A program made the translations under genes and the position numbers. From an uncultured Eubacteriales bacterium (GTDB lineage Bacteria > Bacillota > Clostridia > Oscillospirales > Acutalibacteraceae), in contig CAKSYX010000003.1 of the NCBI GenBank assembly GCA_934525065.1, positions 47,830 to 111,829 of the forward strand: 64,000 bases of DNA, written 5' to 3'. The notes under the pieces are model-generated. The model did not search any database. It was not told where the DNA came from and saw only the letters and a program-made list of their open reading frames with translations. Positions 7,492 through 16,338 of this stretch are shown here, one piece after another. Numbering within the stretch: position 1 is the stretch's first letter; the number at the start of each line of letters is the position of its first letter.

Positions 7492-8661
7492 TTATCCGCC
7501 GCAGACAGCAGCTCTGAAGCGTTCAAGAACCTCTTCAAGAACCGACTTCGGCACGGCGATATTCAGCCTGACAAAGCCTTCGCCTTCTTTTCCGAACCAT
7601 GTGCCCATAGTCGGAACAATTTTGACCTTTTCGGTAAAGAAGCGTTCCAGCTTCTCTTCCTCAAGGCCGAGGAAGGAAACATTGAGCCATGCAAGATAGG
7701 TGCCCTCATGCTTTGCAATAAAAGCCTGAGGAATATTCTTCCTGAGGTACTCGTCAAGAAAACGGAAGTTTTCTCCGACAACCGCATTCATTTCGTCAAG
7801 CCAGCCGTCACATTCCGTATAAGCGGCGACAGTCGCCGGGTAGGCGGCGCAGTTGATGCAGGAATAGCCGTCGTGTTCGATCTGCGCGGAAAATTCGAGC
7901 CTGAGTTCTTCGTTCGCAATAATTATGTTTGAAGTTGAAAGCCCTGCAATATTGAAAGATTTTGAGGCAGCGGTGCAAACGATTGCATTTTCGCTAAAGC
8001 GGCTGTCAACGCTTGTAAAAACGCTGTGAGGAACGTTACAGATGTCAAAATGAATTTCATCGGAAATTACAAGTACCGAGTTTTTAAGGCAGATTTCGCC
8101 GACACGGCGAAGCTCCTCTTCTGTCCAAACTCTGCCGACCGGGTTATGCGGCGAGCAGAGAATGAGCAGCTTGTTGTTCTCGTCTTTGCAAAGCTCTTCA
8201 AGCTCTTCAAGGTTCATCGTGTAACAGCCGTCCTTCAAAACCAAGGCATTGTTCACAACGCGGCGGCGGTTGTTTTCAACCGCGGCGGTGAACGGACGGT
8301 AGACAGGGCGTTGAATGATTACGCCGTCCCCCTCATTTGTGAAGGCGCGCACAGCCGTGTTGATAGCTGCAACAATACCATAGGTCGGAACTATCCACTG
8401 AGGCTCGATATGCCAGTTATGGCGGCGTTCCATGAAGTCGCATACGGTACGCCGGTATTTTTTGTCAGGGCCGGTGTAGCAGAAAAAGCCCCTTTGCGCA
8501 AAGGCGGAAACCGCGTCACGAACAGGCTGCGGCGCTGCGAACTCCATGTCTGCCGTTGAAAACGGAAAAGCGTTTTCGTTTTTGCCCCCCGCTTCGCAGG
8601 AAGCCCATTTGAGCGAACCGGTATTGCATCGGTTCACAACGGTTGAAAAATCGTTCTTCAT
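7492..8661 (-). CDS. PLP-dependent aminotransferase/C-S lyase of the MalY/PatB type
   Basis: The 389-residue fold-type I PLP enzyme starts at the ATG at 8661, which has an AAGGAGA site; the longer frame upstream lacks one. The MalY/PatB signature is clear: PFSTADMEF near residue 33, the VPTYGIV block, LLILCSPHNPVGR near residue 155, and the PLP lysine in TAASKSFNIAGLS near residue 230. Members usually cleave cystathionine or cysteine to give a thiol, pyruvate and ammonia, and some act as aminotransferases. The sequence does not decide between these. It is a single-gene unit with its own promoter (8706-8734), a 14-base palindrome before the ribosome binding site and a strong terminator. Confidence 0.88.
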   Translation of the reverse strand: MKNDFSTVVNRCNTGSLKWASCEAGGKNENAFPFSTADMEFAAPQPVRDAVSAFAQRGFFCYTGPDKKYRRTVCDFMERRHNWHIEPQWIVPTYGIVAAINTAVRAFTNEGDGVIIQRPVYRPFTAAVENNRRRVVNNALVLKDGCYTMNLEELEELCKDENNKLLILCSPHNPVGRVWTEEELRRVGEICLKNSVLVISDEIHFDICNVPHSVFTSVDSRFSENAIVCTAASKSFNIAGLSTSNIIIANEELRLEFSAQIEHDGYSCINCAAYPATVAAYTECDGWLDEMNAVVGENFRFLDEYLRKNIPQAFIAKHEGTYLAWLNVSFLGLEEEKLERFFTEKVKIVPTMGTWFGKEGEGFVRLNIAVPKSVLEEVLERFRAAVCGG

Positions 8662-8681
8662 TTCTTCTTTTCTCCTTTTTT

Positions 8682-8734
8682 GCCGCTTAAGCGGCTGCCG
8701 AATCGACTGTAACATACTTTTGAGGGAAAGTCAA
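8682..8734 (-). promoter_or_regulatory. Promoter and palindrome ahead of the MalY-type gene
   Basis: TTGACT (8729-8734) and TACAGT (8706-8711) are 17 bases apart on the minus strand. Between the promoter and the AAGGAGA site is a perfect 14-base palindrome, GCCGCTTAAGCGGC (8682-8695). It could be an operator or a hairpin in the leader. Confidence 0.55.
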
Positions 8735-8740
8735 TAAGCG

Positions 8741-8789
8741 AAAAGCAAAGTCCGGCATACGGCTCAAAAAGAGAACCGCGCACCGGACT
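8741..8789 (-). terminator. Probable terminator of the metal-uptake operon
   Basis: Nested stems (AGTCCGG/CCGGACT outside, CGGTTC/GAGCCG inside) lie just past the stop of the lipoprotein gene. They are followed on the minus strand by TTGCTTTT. The T-tract is interrupted, so the call is moderate. Confidence 0.5.
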
Positions 8790-8795
8790 GTTTTG

Positions 8796-9332
8796 TCAGG
8801 CAACAAAATGCTCAACGTCAATAAACATATATTTTTGTCCGCCCTCGTCATACTGAGCAAGCTTTCCTACCATTGAAACGGTCGAGTAATCCTCAATGTT
8901 CTCCGGCACTTTATCACCGTAAAACTCAATATTCCACGCTGCGCAGCAGCCGGTATCATCATAGCCGAAAGCAATATTATAATCCTTGCCGGTTTCATCG
9001 CTGTGAAATTTCTGATAGGTTGCCGTTAATCTGACGGTTTTTCCGATGTAGTCCCCGGGTGAGTTATATATTGAGGACATCTGAGCCGTTGTCATCGTCT
9101 TATTCATTGAAGAAAAATCAAGGTCAACATCATACTTTTCAAGCTCCTTCGCCTTTTGAATTTTCTCCTCTTCGGCGTCCGCATTTTCTGTGACAGGAAG
9201 AGTTGAACCGTTTGAAATCAGCGCGGAATCCGATCCGTTTGAAGACGAAAAGGTATCAGCTGCGTTTTGTCCGCAGGCACAAAGAGAAAGGGAAATTATC
9301 ACAAACAGAGCAAGAACAAAAATTCTTTTCAT
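8796..9332 (-). CDS. Lipoprotein with OB-fold-like C-terminal domain, end of the metal-uptake operon
   Basis: The 178-residue protein begins with a lipoprotein signal ending in LCAC (Cys-20). A low-complexity Ser/Glu-rich linker follows. From about residue 80 the GDYIGKTVRLTATY block, then a Cys-Cys pair and VSMVGKLAQYDE, suggest a small beta-barrel similar to those seen in YcgQ/DUF1980-like proteins; this resemblance is inferred by eye. The start codon overlaps the permease stop (ATGA), with an AAAGGAGGT site. Position as last gene of the zinc-type ABC operon suggests a surface role in metal handling, not proven. Confidence 0.7.
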   Translation of the reverse strand: MKRIFVLALFVIISLSLCACGQNAADTFSSSNGSDSALISNGSTLPVTENADAEEEKIQKAKELEKYDVDLDFSSMNKTMTTAQMSSIYNSPGDYIGKTVRLTATYQKFHSDETGKDYNIAFGYDDTGCCAAWNIEFYGDKVPENIEDYSTVSMVGKLAQYDEGGQKYMFIDVEHFVA

Positions 9333-10171
9333 TTTCTTGTACCTCCTTTAAGTACGTCAATAATTATACAGATAATGAATACCGCAAGTTCGAACGCAAC
9401 AATTGTTGAGCCGACCGGCGTCGAATAAAGAATGGAGACGAGGATTCCTCCTACGGCGCAGACAACGGAAAGCACCGCCGCACAAAGCATTACGCCGCGA
9501 AAGCTTTTAAAGAGCCGCATCGAGCAGAGGGCAGGAAAAACGATAAGCGCGGAAATCAGCAGCGCACCGATAAGATTCACAGCAAGCACAATAACAATTG
9601 CAGTCGTCACAGCAAGAACCGCATTGTATACCGAACATTTCGTTCCGACAGCAGCCGTAAAAGTTTCGTCAAAGGTCACGGCGAAGATTTTATTATAAAA
9701 CAGCGCAAAGACCGCAACAACAAGCAGAGTCAGCGCAACACAAGCGGCAACATCGCCTTTTTTGAGCGTTAGAATCGATGTTGAGCCAAAGAGAATACTG
9801 CAAACGTCTCCGCTCAGGTTGGTTGTCTTTTTTGAAAAGATATTTAAAACCAGATATCCAAGCGCAAGAGCAGAAACCGAAATGACTGCAACGCCGCTGT
9901 CCCCGCCAAGCTTTGAACGTCCGCCGCGAAGCAGCAGAACAGAGACGGCAATTGTTGCCGGGAGCGAAACATAAAGCGGCGTGACCGAAAGCACCATTGC
10001 GACCGTTGTTGCACCGAAAGCAACATGGGAAAGCCCGTCTCCGATGAGCGAATACCTGCGCAAAACGAGCGTTACGCCGAGAAGTGCAGCGCAAAGCGCA
10101 ATGAGCACACCGGCAACAAGTGCATAAAGAACAAAATCATATTGCAGATAGGAAAAAAACTTTTCAAGCAT
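9329..10171 (-). CDS. Metal ABC transporter permease (ZnuB-type)
   Basis: The 280-residue integral membrane protein has about eight hydrophobic segments and the family block LVLRRYSLIGDGLSHVAFG near residue 32. It forms the channel for divalent metal uptake with the ATPase encoded just upstream. The start at 10171 has a GGGAGG site and overlaps the ATPase stop by 8 bases; longer in-frame Mets lie inside the ATPase gene. ZnuB, MntB and TroC proteins cannot be told apart reliably here. Zinc is favoured by the His-rich binding protein in the same operon. Confidence 0.88.
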   Translation of the reverse strand: MLEKFFSYLQYDFVLYALVAGVLIALCAALLGVTLVLRRYSLIGDGLSHVAFGATTVAMVLSVTPLYVSLPATIAVSVLLLRGGRSKLGGDSGVAVISVSALALGYLVLNIFSKKTTNLSGDVCSILFGSTSILTLKKGDVAACVALTLLVVAVFALFYNKIFAVTFDETFTAAVGTKCSVYNAVLAVTTAIVIVLAVNLIGALLISALIVFPALCSMRLFKSFRGVMLCAAVLSVVCAVGGILVSILYSTPVGSTIVAFELAVFIICIIIDVLKGGTRK

Positions 10172-10883
10172 TGCTTTCCTCCCCCTTTCCGGAAAACGAG
10201 GCAAAGTGTGCGCTTTTTCTGTATTCCTCAACCGTTCCGAAAAAGCATCCCGCGTGTGTGATCTGAAGAATATGGGTTGAATATTTTAAGGCCGCGTCAA
10301 GGTCGTGCGAAATCATAATAACAGACATTTCGTTCTCCTTGTTGAGCGAGCTTATAAGCGAATACATACTCTTTGTAACAAACGGGTCAAGGCCGGCAGT
10401 CGGCTCATCAAGAAGAATGAGCCGTTCTGCGGCGCAGAGAGCCCTGGCAAGCAGAACACGCTGCTGCTGACCGCCGGAAAGTGCTTTATAGCTCTTGTTT
10501 TTGAGCGCTTCAATTTCAAGCCTGCTCAGCCACGCAAGTGCCTGCTGCTTTTGAACCTTTGAATAAAACGGGCAAAGACCCCTTTTTGAAACAAAACCCG
10601 AAAGGACAATTTCAAAAGCCGTTGCCGGAAAACCCTTTTGAACCTCCGTCTGTTGCGGAAGATACCCTATGCGTCCTTTCAGAAGTGATTTTTCAATTTC
10701 CAATTTTCCGGAAAGAGGTGCTTTGAGCGAGAGGATAGTTTTCATAAGGGTGCTCTTTCCCGCTCCGTTTTCGCCGACAACGGAAAGGTAATCGCCGCTG
10801 TTCACCGTGAAGCTGATGTTTTTTGCAACACTTTTTCCCTCATAGCCAACGCTTAGACTTTCTGCGGTAAGAAGTCGCATCAT
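10164..10883 (-). CDS. Metal ABC transporter ATP-binding protein (ZnuC-type)
   Basis: The 239-residue ABC ATPase shows Walker A GENGAGKST (about residue 35), signature LSGGQQQRV, Walker B RLILLDEP and the H-loop MISHD. It powers uptake with the adjacent permease and binding protein. The start at 10883 overlaps the binding-protein stop as ATGA and has a GGGGAGGTG site; the frame before it belongs to the binding-protein gene. Confidence 0.9.
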   Translation of the reverse strand: MMRLLTAESLSVGYEGKSVAKNISFTVNSGDYLSVVGENGAGKSTLMKTILSLKAPLSGKLEIEKSLLKGRIGYLPQQTEVQKGFPATAFEIVLSGFVSKRGLCPFYSKVQKQQALAWLSRLEIEALKNKSYKALSGGQQQRVLLARALCAAERLILLDEPTAGLDPFVTKSMYSLISSLNKENEMSVIMISHDLDAALKYSTHILQITHAGCFFGTVEEYRKSAHFASFSGKGEESNA

Positions 10884-11860
10884 TTGAGCACCTCCCCGAG
10901 AACAGCAAGATTTTCCTCCATAATTGAAAGATAAGTTACACCGTTTTCTATCTCCTCTTGTGAAACGCTCTGACAAGAATTGAGCGTTTTTATTTTTGCT
11001 ACGCTCCGGTCTGCCACGGTTTCGGCAACCGCACCGTCCGAACCATCAATTTTAAGGACATATTTTAAGACGTTTTCCTTCACCTTTTCTGAAAGAAATG
11101 CTATTGTCTCAAAGCTTGCCTGCGTTTCAGCCGAACAGCCGGCAAAAGCAGCAAAACATTCAAGTGAATAATCATCGGCAAGATATCTAAACGGAAAACG
11201 ATCGGCAAAAACAAGAACCTTCTGCGCTGCTCCTGAAATTGTTTCCGAATACCTCTTTTCAAGCGCGGACAGTTTTTCTATGTAGGCAGAAGCATTTTCT
11301 TTATATTTTTCCGCATTTCTTTTGTCAAGAGCACAGAGCTTCTTCTCAATTGCAGAAACTATTGTCTGAGCATTTCTAAGCGACGTCCAGACGTGTTCGT
11401 CAAGCTCCTTTTCGTGCCCTTCACCTTCCCCGTGCTCATGCTCCTCTTCCGCGCCTTCAATTTCCTTTTCCTCCTTGGCTTCAACGGTGTCTATAAGCGA
11501 GAGCACCTGCGGTGCTTCGTCACCGAGCGTTGAAAGAACATCGTCTGCCCATTTATCCGATTCTCCGCCGACATCAATGAACAGATCGCAATTTTTAATT
11601 TTGAGAATATCCTGAGCGTTCGGTTTATAGCTATGAAGGTCAACCTTGCTTTTCAAAAGCAGCTCAAGCTCAATTTGATTTCCGGTAATTTCACGAACAA
11701 AATCATATTGCGGAAAAATTGAGCAGACGACCGAAAGCCTTTTTTCGCCGGAAGCTGCCGAAGAGTCGGTCGCCCTTTCAGGCTCATTATCTTTCGCACA
11801 TGCGCAAAAAAGAGAGAGGGCAAAAGTTAAAACCAAGAAAATTGCTGTTATTTTTTTCAT
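10880..11860 (-). CDS. Zinc-type ABC transporter substrate-binding lipoprotein (ZnuA-like)
   Basis: The 326-residue lipoprotein has a signal ending FCAC. It belongs to the cluster A-I metal-binding family: the SIFPQYDFVREITG start, the first metal ligand in DLHSYKPNAQD near residue 76, and an acidic His-rich loop (HEHGEGEGHE) around residues 141-150, typical of zinc binders. Further ligands follow in the DEHVWTSL block. It captures metal outside the membrane for the permease. An AAAGGAG site precedes the ATG. About 200 bases without a gene separate it from the small membrane protein at the operon start. Confidence 0.9.
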   Translation of the reverse strand: MKKITAIFLVLTFALSLFCACAKDNEPERATDSSAASGEKRLSVVCSIFPQYDFVREITGNQIELELLLKSKVDLHSYKPNAQDILKIKNCDLFIDVGGESDKWADDVLSTLGDEAPQVLSLIDTVEAKEEKEIEGAEEEHEHGEGEGHEKELDEHVWTSLRNAQTIVSAIEKKLCALDKRNAEKYKENASAYIEKLSALEKRYSETISGAAQKVLVFADRFPFRYLADDYSLECFAAFAGCSAETQASFETIAFLSEKVKENVLKYVLKIDGSDGAVAETVADRSVAKIKTLNSCQSVSQEEIENGVTYLSIMEENLAVLGEVLK

Positions 11861-12059
11861 AACAAAGCTCCTTTATTCTAAAAAATAAAATTGTGTAACA
11901 GAATAAAAGCAAGCTTTCTCGCGCAAAAACCGCGGCCAAGCCTCAGCAAAGGGAGACTGCCCCTTACTGTGGCCAAAAAAGCTTGCCAAAGCCAACGAAA
12001 AGAAAAGCCTTCACACACCCATTGCGGCGCACTAAGCTGACTTTTCGCCGGCAAATTAT

Positions 12060-12368
12060 TCACATTGTAATTTTAATTTTGAGAGTAACAGGAGTTTCAT
12101 TAACCTGCTTCGCAGGAAATTCTTTTGAAAACGGCAAGAAGCGCCCTTTCCGAATAAAAATCAGCAAACAGAAAACAACAGCTGCCAAACCGACCGAGCT
12201 GAAAAGACTCCGCGCAAAATTTACAACAGCGCAAACAGCACAGCCTGCTTCAGGACAAATATGCGTTGAGTTATGCTCCGGAAAGGCGAAAAGAGAAAAA
12301 ACAAGCGCAAAGGAGGAAATGAGTGCCAAAACGAGAGCCAGTGCAACAACTCGGTTGAACGTCTTCAT
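12060..12368 (-). CDS. Small membrane protein with CxxC motif heading the zinc-uptake operon
   Basis: The 102-residue protein has two hydrophobic segments (about residues 6-28 and 52-74). Between them is a conserved-looking loop, STHICPEAGCAVCAVVN, with one His and three Cys. I recall similar short proteins with an H-C...C-x-x-C loop next to metal ABC transporters in Clostridia; this is from memory and not checked. The loop could bind or sense metal. It is directly behind a strong promoter (12409-12437) and is the first gene of the unit. The ribosome binding site is poor (AAGGA abuts the ATG). Confidence 0.65.
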   Translation of the reverse strand: MKTFNRVVALALVLALISSFALVFSLFAFPEHNSTHICPEAGCAVCAVVNFARSLFSSVGLAAVVFCLLIFIRKGRFLPFSKEFPAKQVNETPVTLKIKITM

Positions 12369-12408
12369 TCCTTTTCGCCTGCCTTTTTTCTAAAATTCAG
12401 ATAAATTG

Positions 12409-12437
12409 AGTATACCATACAAGTAAAGCCATGTCAA
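12409..12437 (-). promoter_or_regulatory. Promoter of the zinc-type uptake operon
   Basis: A near-consensus sigma-A promoter on the minus strand: TTGACA (12432-12437), 17 bases, TATACT (12409-12414). It sits in the short gap just beyond the mfd stop and points at the small membrane protein. No clear Zur palindrome was seen. Confidence 0.8.
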
Positions 12438-12444
12438 ACAGAAA

Positions 12445-15400
12445 TTACTCTCCGCTGTTTTCCTTTGTTTCGCCTTCGGCGTTCTTTTTTTCGGCGTTTT
12501 TGGCCGATTCAAGAATTTTCAGCACCTCATCGAGCGTCCGGGTCGCCGTGCGGTCGGAAAGCTTGACCGAAAGATACGGCTTTGTTTTTGCCGCGCTTAC
12601 CATAACTCTGCCGCGCATCAGCTTTGAAAGCATTGCAAGCGAAAGCGGTTCGATTTTCCGGAGGTAAACCAGCAAAACCGCGCCGCGCTGAGAAATCTCA
12701 TAGATACCGAGAGAAATGCAGCGGTTGCGAATGAGCGCAATATCAATAAGACCGAGAACCGTTTTCGGCGGTTCGCCAAAACGATCGATCAGCTCGTCAA
12801 TAACGTCCTGAGCGTCCTCCTTTGTTTTGACACAGGCGATCCGCTTATACATGAACAGTCTGTTCTTGACCGAGTCAATATAGCTTTCCGGAATATGCGC
12901 ATCAACGGCGATGTCAATGAGGCATTCGGCGTCCTCATCCATGGGTACATCGGTACCGCCGGCCTTGCTGCTTTCAACCGCTTCGGAAAGCAGTTTGAGG
13001 TACATATCATAACCGACAGCCTCCATGTGTCCGTGCTGCTGTGCACCGAGGACATTGCCTGCGCCGCGGATTTCAAGGTCGCGCATTGCAATCCTGAAGC
13101 CTGAGCCGAACTCGGTATATTCGCGTATTGCGGAAAGTCTGCGCTCCGCTTCCGGCGAAAGCTGCTTTCCGGGGTTATAGGTCAGATAGGCAAAGGCGCG
13201 CCTTGCGCTGCGGCCGACTCTGCCGCGTATCTGATGCAGTTGAGCAAGGCCGAGACGGTCTGCGTTTTCAATAATGAGCGTGTTCGCGTTCGGAACGTCA
13301 ACGCCGGTTTCGATTATGGTCGTGCAAACAAGAACATCAATTTCTCCCTCAAGAAGCTGTCTCCAAACTTCGCTGAGCTCCTCCTCACCCATTTTTCCGT
13401 GGCCGATTCCGACCCTTGCCTGCGGCAGACGCTCCCTGAGCTCGGCGGCGGTTTTTTCAATCGTGCCGGTTCTGTTGTGCAGATAATATACTTGACCTCC
13501 GCGGCGAAGCTCACGCTCAATCGCCTCGCAAAGAACGTCCATGTCCTGCGGAACAACGTAGGTCTGAACCGGGTGGCGGTCAAGCGGCGGCATCTCAAGC
13601 ACCGACATATCGCGTATTCCTGTCATTGCCATGTTGAGCGTACGCGGAATCGGTGTTGCCGAAAGCGTCAGAACATCAACTCCCGGAAATTTTTCCTTGA
13701 GCTTTTCCTTTTGCGCAACGCCGAAGCGCTGCTCCTCGTCAACGATGAGAAGGCCGAGGTCTTTGAACTCAACGCCGCGCGCAATAATTGAATGAGTGCC
13801 GACAACAAGGTCAATCCCGCCGCTTTTGAGCCGCTTTTTGATCTTCGTCCGTTCGGAGGTACTCCGGAAGCGCGAGAGCATTTCAACCTCAAGCGGGAAA
13901 CCGTCAAAGCGCTTTTTAATCGTTTGATAATGCTGAAAAGCGAGGATCGTTGTCGGAACAAGAACGGCGCATTGCTTTCCGTCCGCAACGCACTTGAAAG
14001 CGGCACGCAGCGCAACCTCGGTCTTACCGAAGCCTACATCACCGCAAAGGAGCCTATCCATCGGTGACTGCCGCTCCATGTCTTTTTTAATTTCATTGAT
14101 TGCAACGAGCTGGTCGTCTGTTTCTTCAAACTCAAACCTGCGCTCAAAGTCGTTTTGCATATCAATGTCCTGAGAAAAAGCAAAGCCCTTTGCAGAAAGC
14201 CGCTTTGAATAAAGCTCTGTGAGCTTTGCCGCCATATCGCCGACTGCGGCGCGAACCTTTGATTTGGTCTTTTTCCATTCATCCGAACCGAGGCGGTTGA
14301 GCTTGACAGCGCGGTCGGTATCCTTTGGAGAAATATATTTTGAAACAAGGTCGAGCTGCGTTACGGGAACATAAAGGACATCATTTCCGCGATAGTTAAT
14401 TTTAATAAAATCCTTTGTTGCAGACTCAACCTTCATGCTTTTAATTCCGTCAAAAATACCGATTCCGTAGACGGAGTGAACAACGTAATCGCCGCGGGAT
14501 AGCTCTTCAAGGCTCGCAATGCCCTTTCCGCCGGAGAAACGCTTTTTGATTTTCCGCTTTACCGCCGTAGCCTTCCTTGAAAGCGAAAACAATTCAAATT
14601 CTGCGTTAGGATATCCGAAGCCCGAACCGACAGAGCCTGAAATAACGTTGACCGATTTCGGTGAAAATTCGGCCGGGATCACCGGGTAATAATGAGCCTC
14701 AACGCCTTCGGTTCCAAGGTCAAAAGCAAGCTCTTTTGAATTCTTTTCCGTTCCGGCGGCAACAACGCAGGTAAAGCCGCGTCTGAGATACGGCTCTATA
14801 TCCTCAAGCAGATAAGAAAGCGTTCCGTCCCAGCCGGAATTGACGGCGGCACTCACGCTGACAAGGCTCTTCACCGGAATGTCGAAGCTTCCCCTTGCAA
14901 GATTATCGGCAAAAACAGCCCCGCGGCTTTCATAAAGCGAAAACAGCTCGGCTGTTGTGAGCGCAAAGCGGTCAATGCCTTTCGTCAAAAAGCCGTCAAC
15001 GGTCATCGCCTTGATATCCTCATACAAAAGCTTGAGCGAGGACTCGGCCTTTTGCTTCACTCCGGAGCTTTCGCAAACAAAAAGCAAATCGCCTTTTGTG
15101 TAGTCAAAAACCGTCTCGGCCTTTTCATATGCCAACGGAAGATATCTGTCAAGACAGGAAAGGCGTATCCCGTTTTTAAGGCGCGTAATATCCTCTGAAA
15201 TTGTTTCGCGGATTTTCGAAGCACCTCGCCCCTTTATGCCCGAAAGAAAGCTCTCGAGCTTTTCGCGCAGAACATCATCGTTTTCAAAAAGAACCTCACC
15301 GGCAGGGGTTATCAAAACCTCGTCAAGAACATCGGTACGTCTTTGCGTTTCAAGGTCAAAGGCGGTCAGGCTGTCAACGGTATCTCCCCAGAATTCTGTT

Positions 15401-15972
15401 CTGACCGGGTCGCTCCTTCCCGGAGGAAAAAAGTCAACGATTCCGCCGCGCAGCGAAAACTGACCCACGCCGTCAACCTGTTCCGCACGAACGTAGCCGG
15501 CGAGAGTAAGCGCAAGAACAAGCTGAGCCTCTTCAATCTCCGCTCCCGTAGAAAGGTGCACACTGCGCCGTTTGAGTTCACTCCCCGGAACAGTGAACTG
15601 CATTGCTGCCTGAACGCTGCAAACGATGTACTTATACTCACCGGAAAGAATTTTTGAAAGCACTCCGATCCTCTGCTGTTCATATTCCTTTGAGGAGCTG
15701 TCGGACGAACGGAAGTTCAAATCTCTCACCGGGAAATACAGCGCGCCGGAGGAAAAAACGTTAAAGTCATCGCAGAGCTTGAGAGCACTTGGCTCGTCGG
15801 CGCAGAGAACGAGGGCTTTTTTTCCCTCGTCTTCGCAAAGAGCGGAGATATAGTTCGCCTTGCAGACCGCCGGAAGACCGATTATTCCCATCGGCAGTTC
15901 CCTGCGCTCAAAGCTCCTTTTGACCGAGAGATATTCCTCGCTTTTTTGAAGGATTTTTGAAAAGCCGCCCAT
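12445..15972 (-). CDS. mfd: Transcription-repair coupling factor
   Basis: The ATP-dependent translocase displaces stalled RNA polymerase and recruits UvrA. The 1175-residue protein has the expected order: a UvrB-like N-terminal region (SGGIVDFFPPG-type block, here LRGGIVDFFPPGRSDP); the CarD-like polymerase-interaction domain starting LSRGDYVVHSVYGIGIFDG; the helicase core with GDVGFGKTEVA, DEEQRFGV and TLSATPIPRTL; the second RecA domain with IGHGKMGE and RGRVGRS; and the C-terminal TRCF domain. The start at 15972 (MGGFSKIL) is used because the longer open frame upstream is read through the dispersed repeat. The ribosome binding site is modest (GGAAAGG). Confidence 0.96.
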   Translation of the reverse strand: MGGFSKILQKSEEYLSVKRSFERRELPMGIIGLPAVCKANYISALCEDEGKKALVLCADEPSALKLCDDFNVFSSGALYFPVRDLNFRSSDSSSKEYEQQRIGVLSKILSGEYKYIVCSVQAAMQFTVPGSELKRRSVHLSTGAEIEEAQLVLALTLAGYVRAEQVDGVGQFSLRGGIVDFFPPGRSDPVRTEFWGDTVDSLTAFDLETQRRTDVLDEVLITPAGEVLFENDDVLREKLESFLSGIKGRGASKIRETISEDITRLKNGIRLSCLDRYLPLAYEKAETVFDYTKGDLLFVCESSGVKQKAESSLKLLYEDIKAMTVDGFLTKGIDRFALTTAELFSLYESRGAVFADNLARGSFDIPVKSLVSVSAAVNSGWDGTLSYLLEDIEPYLRRGFTCVVAAGTEKNSKELAFDLGTEGVEAHYYPVIPAEFSPKSVNVISGSVGSGFGYPNAEFELFSLSRKATAVKRKIKKRFSGGKGIASLEELSRGDYVVHSVYGIGIFDGIKSMKVESATKDFIKINYRGNDVLYVPVTQLDLVSKYISPKDTDRAVKLNRLGSDEWKKTKSKVRAAVGDMAAKLTELYSKRLSAKGFAFSQDIDMQNDFERRFEFEETDDQLVAINEIKKDMERQSPMDRLLCGDVGFGKTEVALRAAFKCVADGKQCAVLVPTTILAFQHYQTIKKRFDGFPLEVEMLSRFRSTSERTKIKKRLKSGGIDLVVGTHSIIARGVEFKDLGLLIVDEEQRFGVAQKEKLKEKFPGVDVLTLSATPIPRTLNMAMTGIRDMSVLEMPPLDRHPVQTYVVPQDMDVLCEAIERELRRGGQVYYLHNRTGTIEKTAAELRERLPQARVGIGHGKMGEEELSEVWRQLLEGEIDVLVCTTIIETGVDVPNANTLIIENADRLGLAQLHQIRGRVGRSARRAFAYLTYNPGKQLSPEAERRLSAIREYTEFGSGFRIAMRDLEIRGAGNVLGAQQHGHMEAVGYDMYLKLLSEAVESSKAGGTDVPMDEDAECLIDIAVDAHIPESYIDSVKNRLFMYKRIACVKTKEDAQDVIDELIDRFGEPPKTVLGLIDIALIRNRCISLGIYEISQRGAVLLVYLRKIEPLSLAMLSKLMRGRVMVSAAKTKPYLSVKLSDRTATRTLDEVLKILESAKNAEKKNAEGETKENSGE

Positions 15973-15986
15973 ATTACCATAGCCTT

Positions 15987-16108
15987 TCCGGCTACAAAAA
16001 AATAATGAAACCTCTATACACACCAAGTTGTAGCCGGACAAGGCGTGACGGTAATTCGTCCGGCTCAAAATTGTGCCGCAGGCAAATTTTGAGGGACATA
16101 TTTTATAA
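15987..16108 (-). promoter_or_regulatory. mfd upstream region: promoter and overlapping inverted repeats
   Basis: On the minus strand TTGTCC (16036-16041) and TATAGA (16013-16018) are 17 bases apart and could be the mfd promoter. Around it lie three inverted repeats. TCCGGCTACAA (15987-15997) pairs with 16028-16038. The same 16028-16038 segment can instead pair with GTCCGGCT about 18 bases further right. TCAAAATT (starting near 16067) pairs with AATTTTGA about 12 bases on. The first two are mutually exclusive. Confidence 0.45.
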
Positions 16109-16134
16109 GGGCAATTTACGCCGAATTCTTTCGT

Positions 16135-16338
16135 TCTAGGCTGAAGAGCTTCGAACTCAATGCGGTTTTTAAAGGCGAATTTTCGCCGATAATTCGCACC
16201 TGAAGGACTTGTTTTTTCGTGCAGTGTGGTGCTTCTTTGGCGAAGCCATACTGACGTATGACGAGACAAAAAAAGTGCCGCAATGTGCGGGAAAACAAAT
16301 TCTTAAGGCGCATTGAGTTCGGAGTTCTTCAGCCTAAC
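16135..16338. repeat. Dispersed inverted-terminus repeat, copy 3 (intermediate form)
   Basis: The left end CTAGGCTGAAGAGCTTCGAA and the complement of the right end (ending TTCAGCCTAAC) match over about 28 bases. Compared with copy 2, the left inner block after the GCGGTTTTT run is shortened, while the central TTCGTGCAGTGTGG / TTTGGCGAAGCC block and the right GCAATGTGCGGGAAAAC block are kept. It has the same orientation as copy 1. It lies between mfd and the two-small-protein unit and encodes no transposase. Confidence 0.8.

Noticed and set aside
15973..16269. N-terminal extension of the mfd reading frame by about 99 codons
   Set aside because: The extension is read through the dispersed repeat and has no ribosome binding site; the Mfd family starts near MGGFSKIL.
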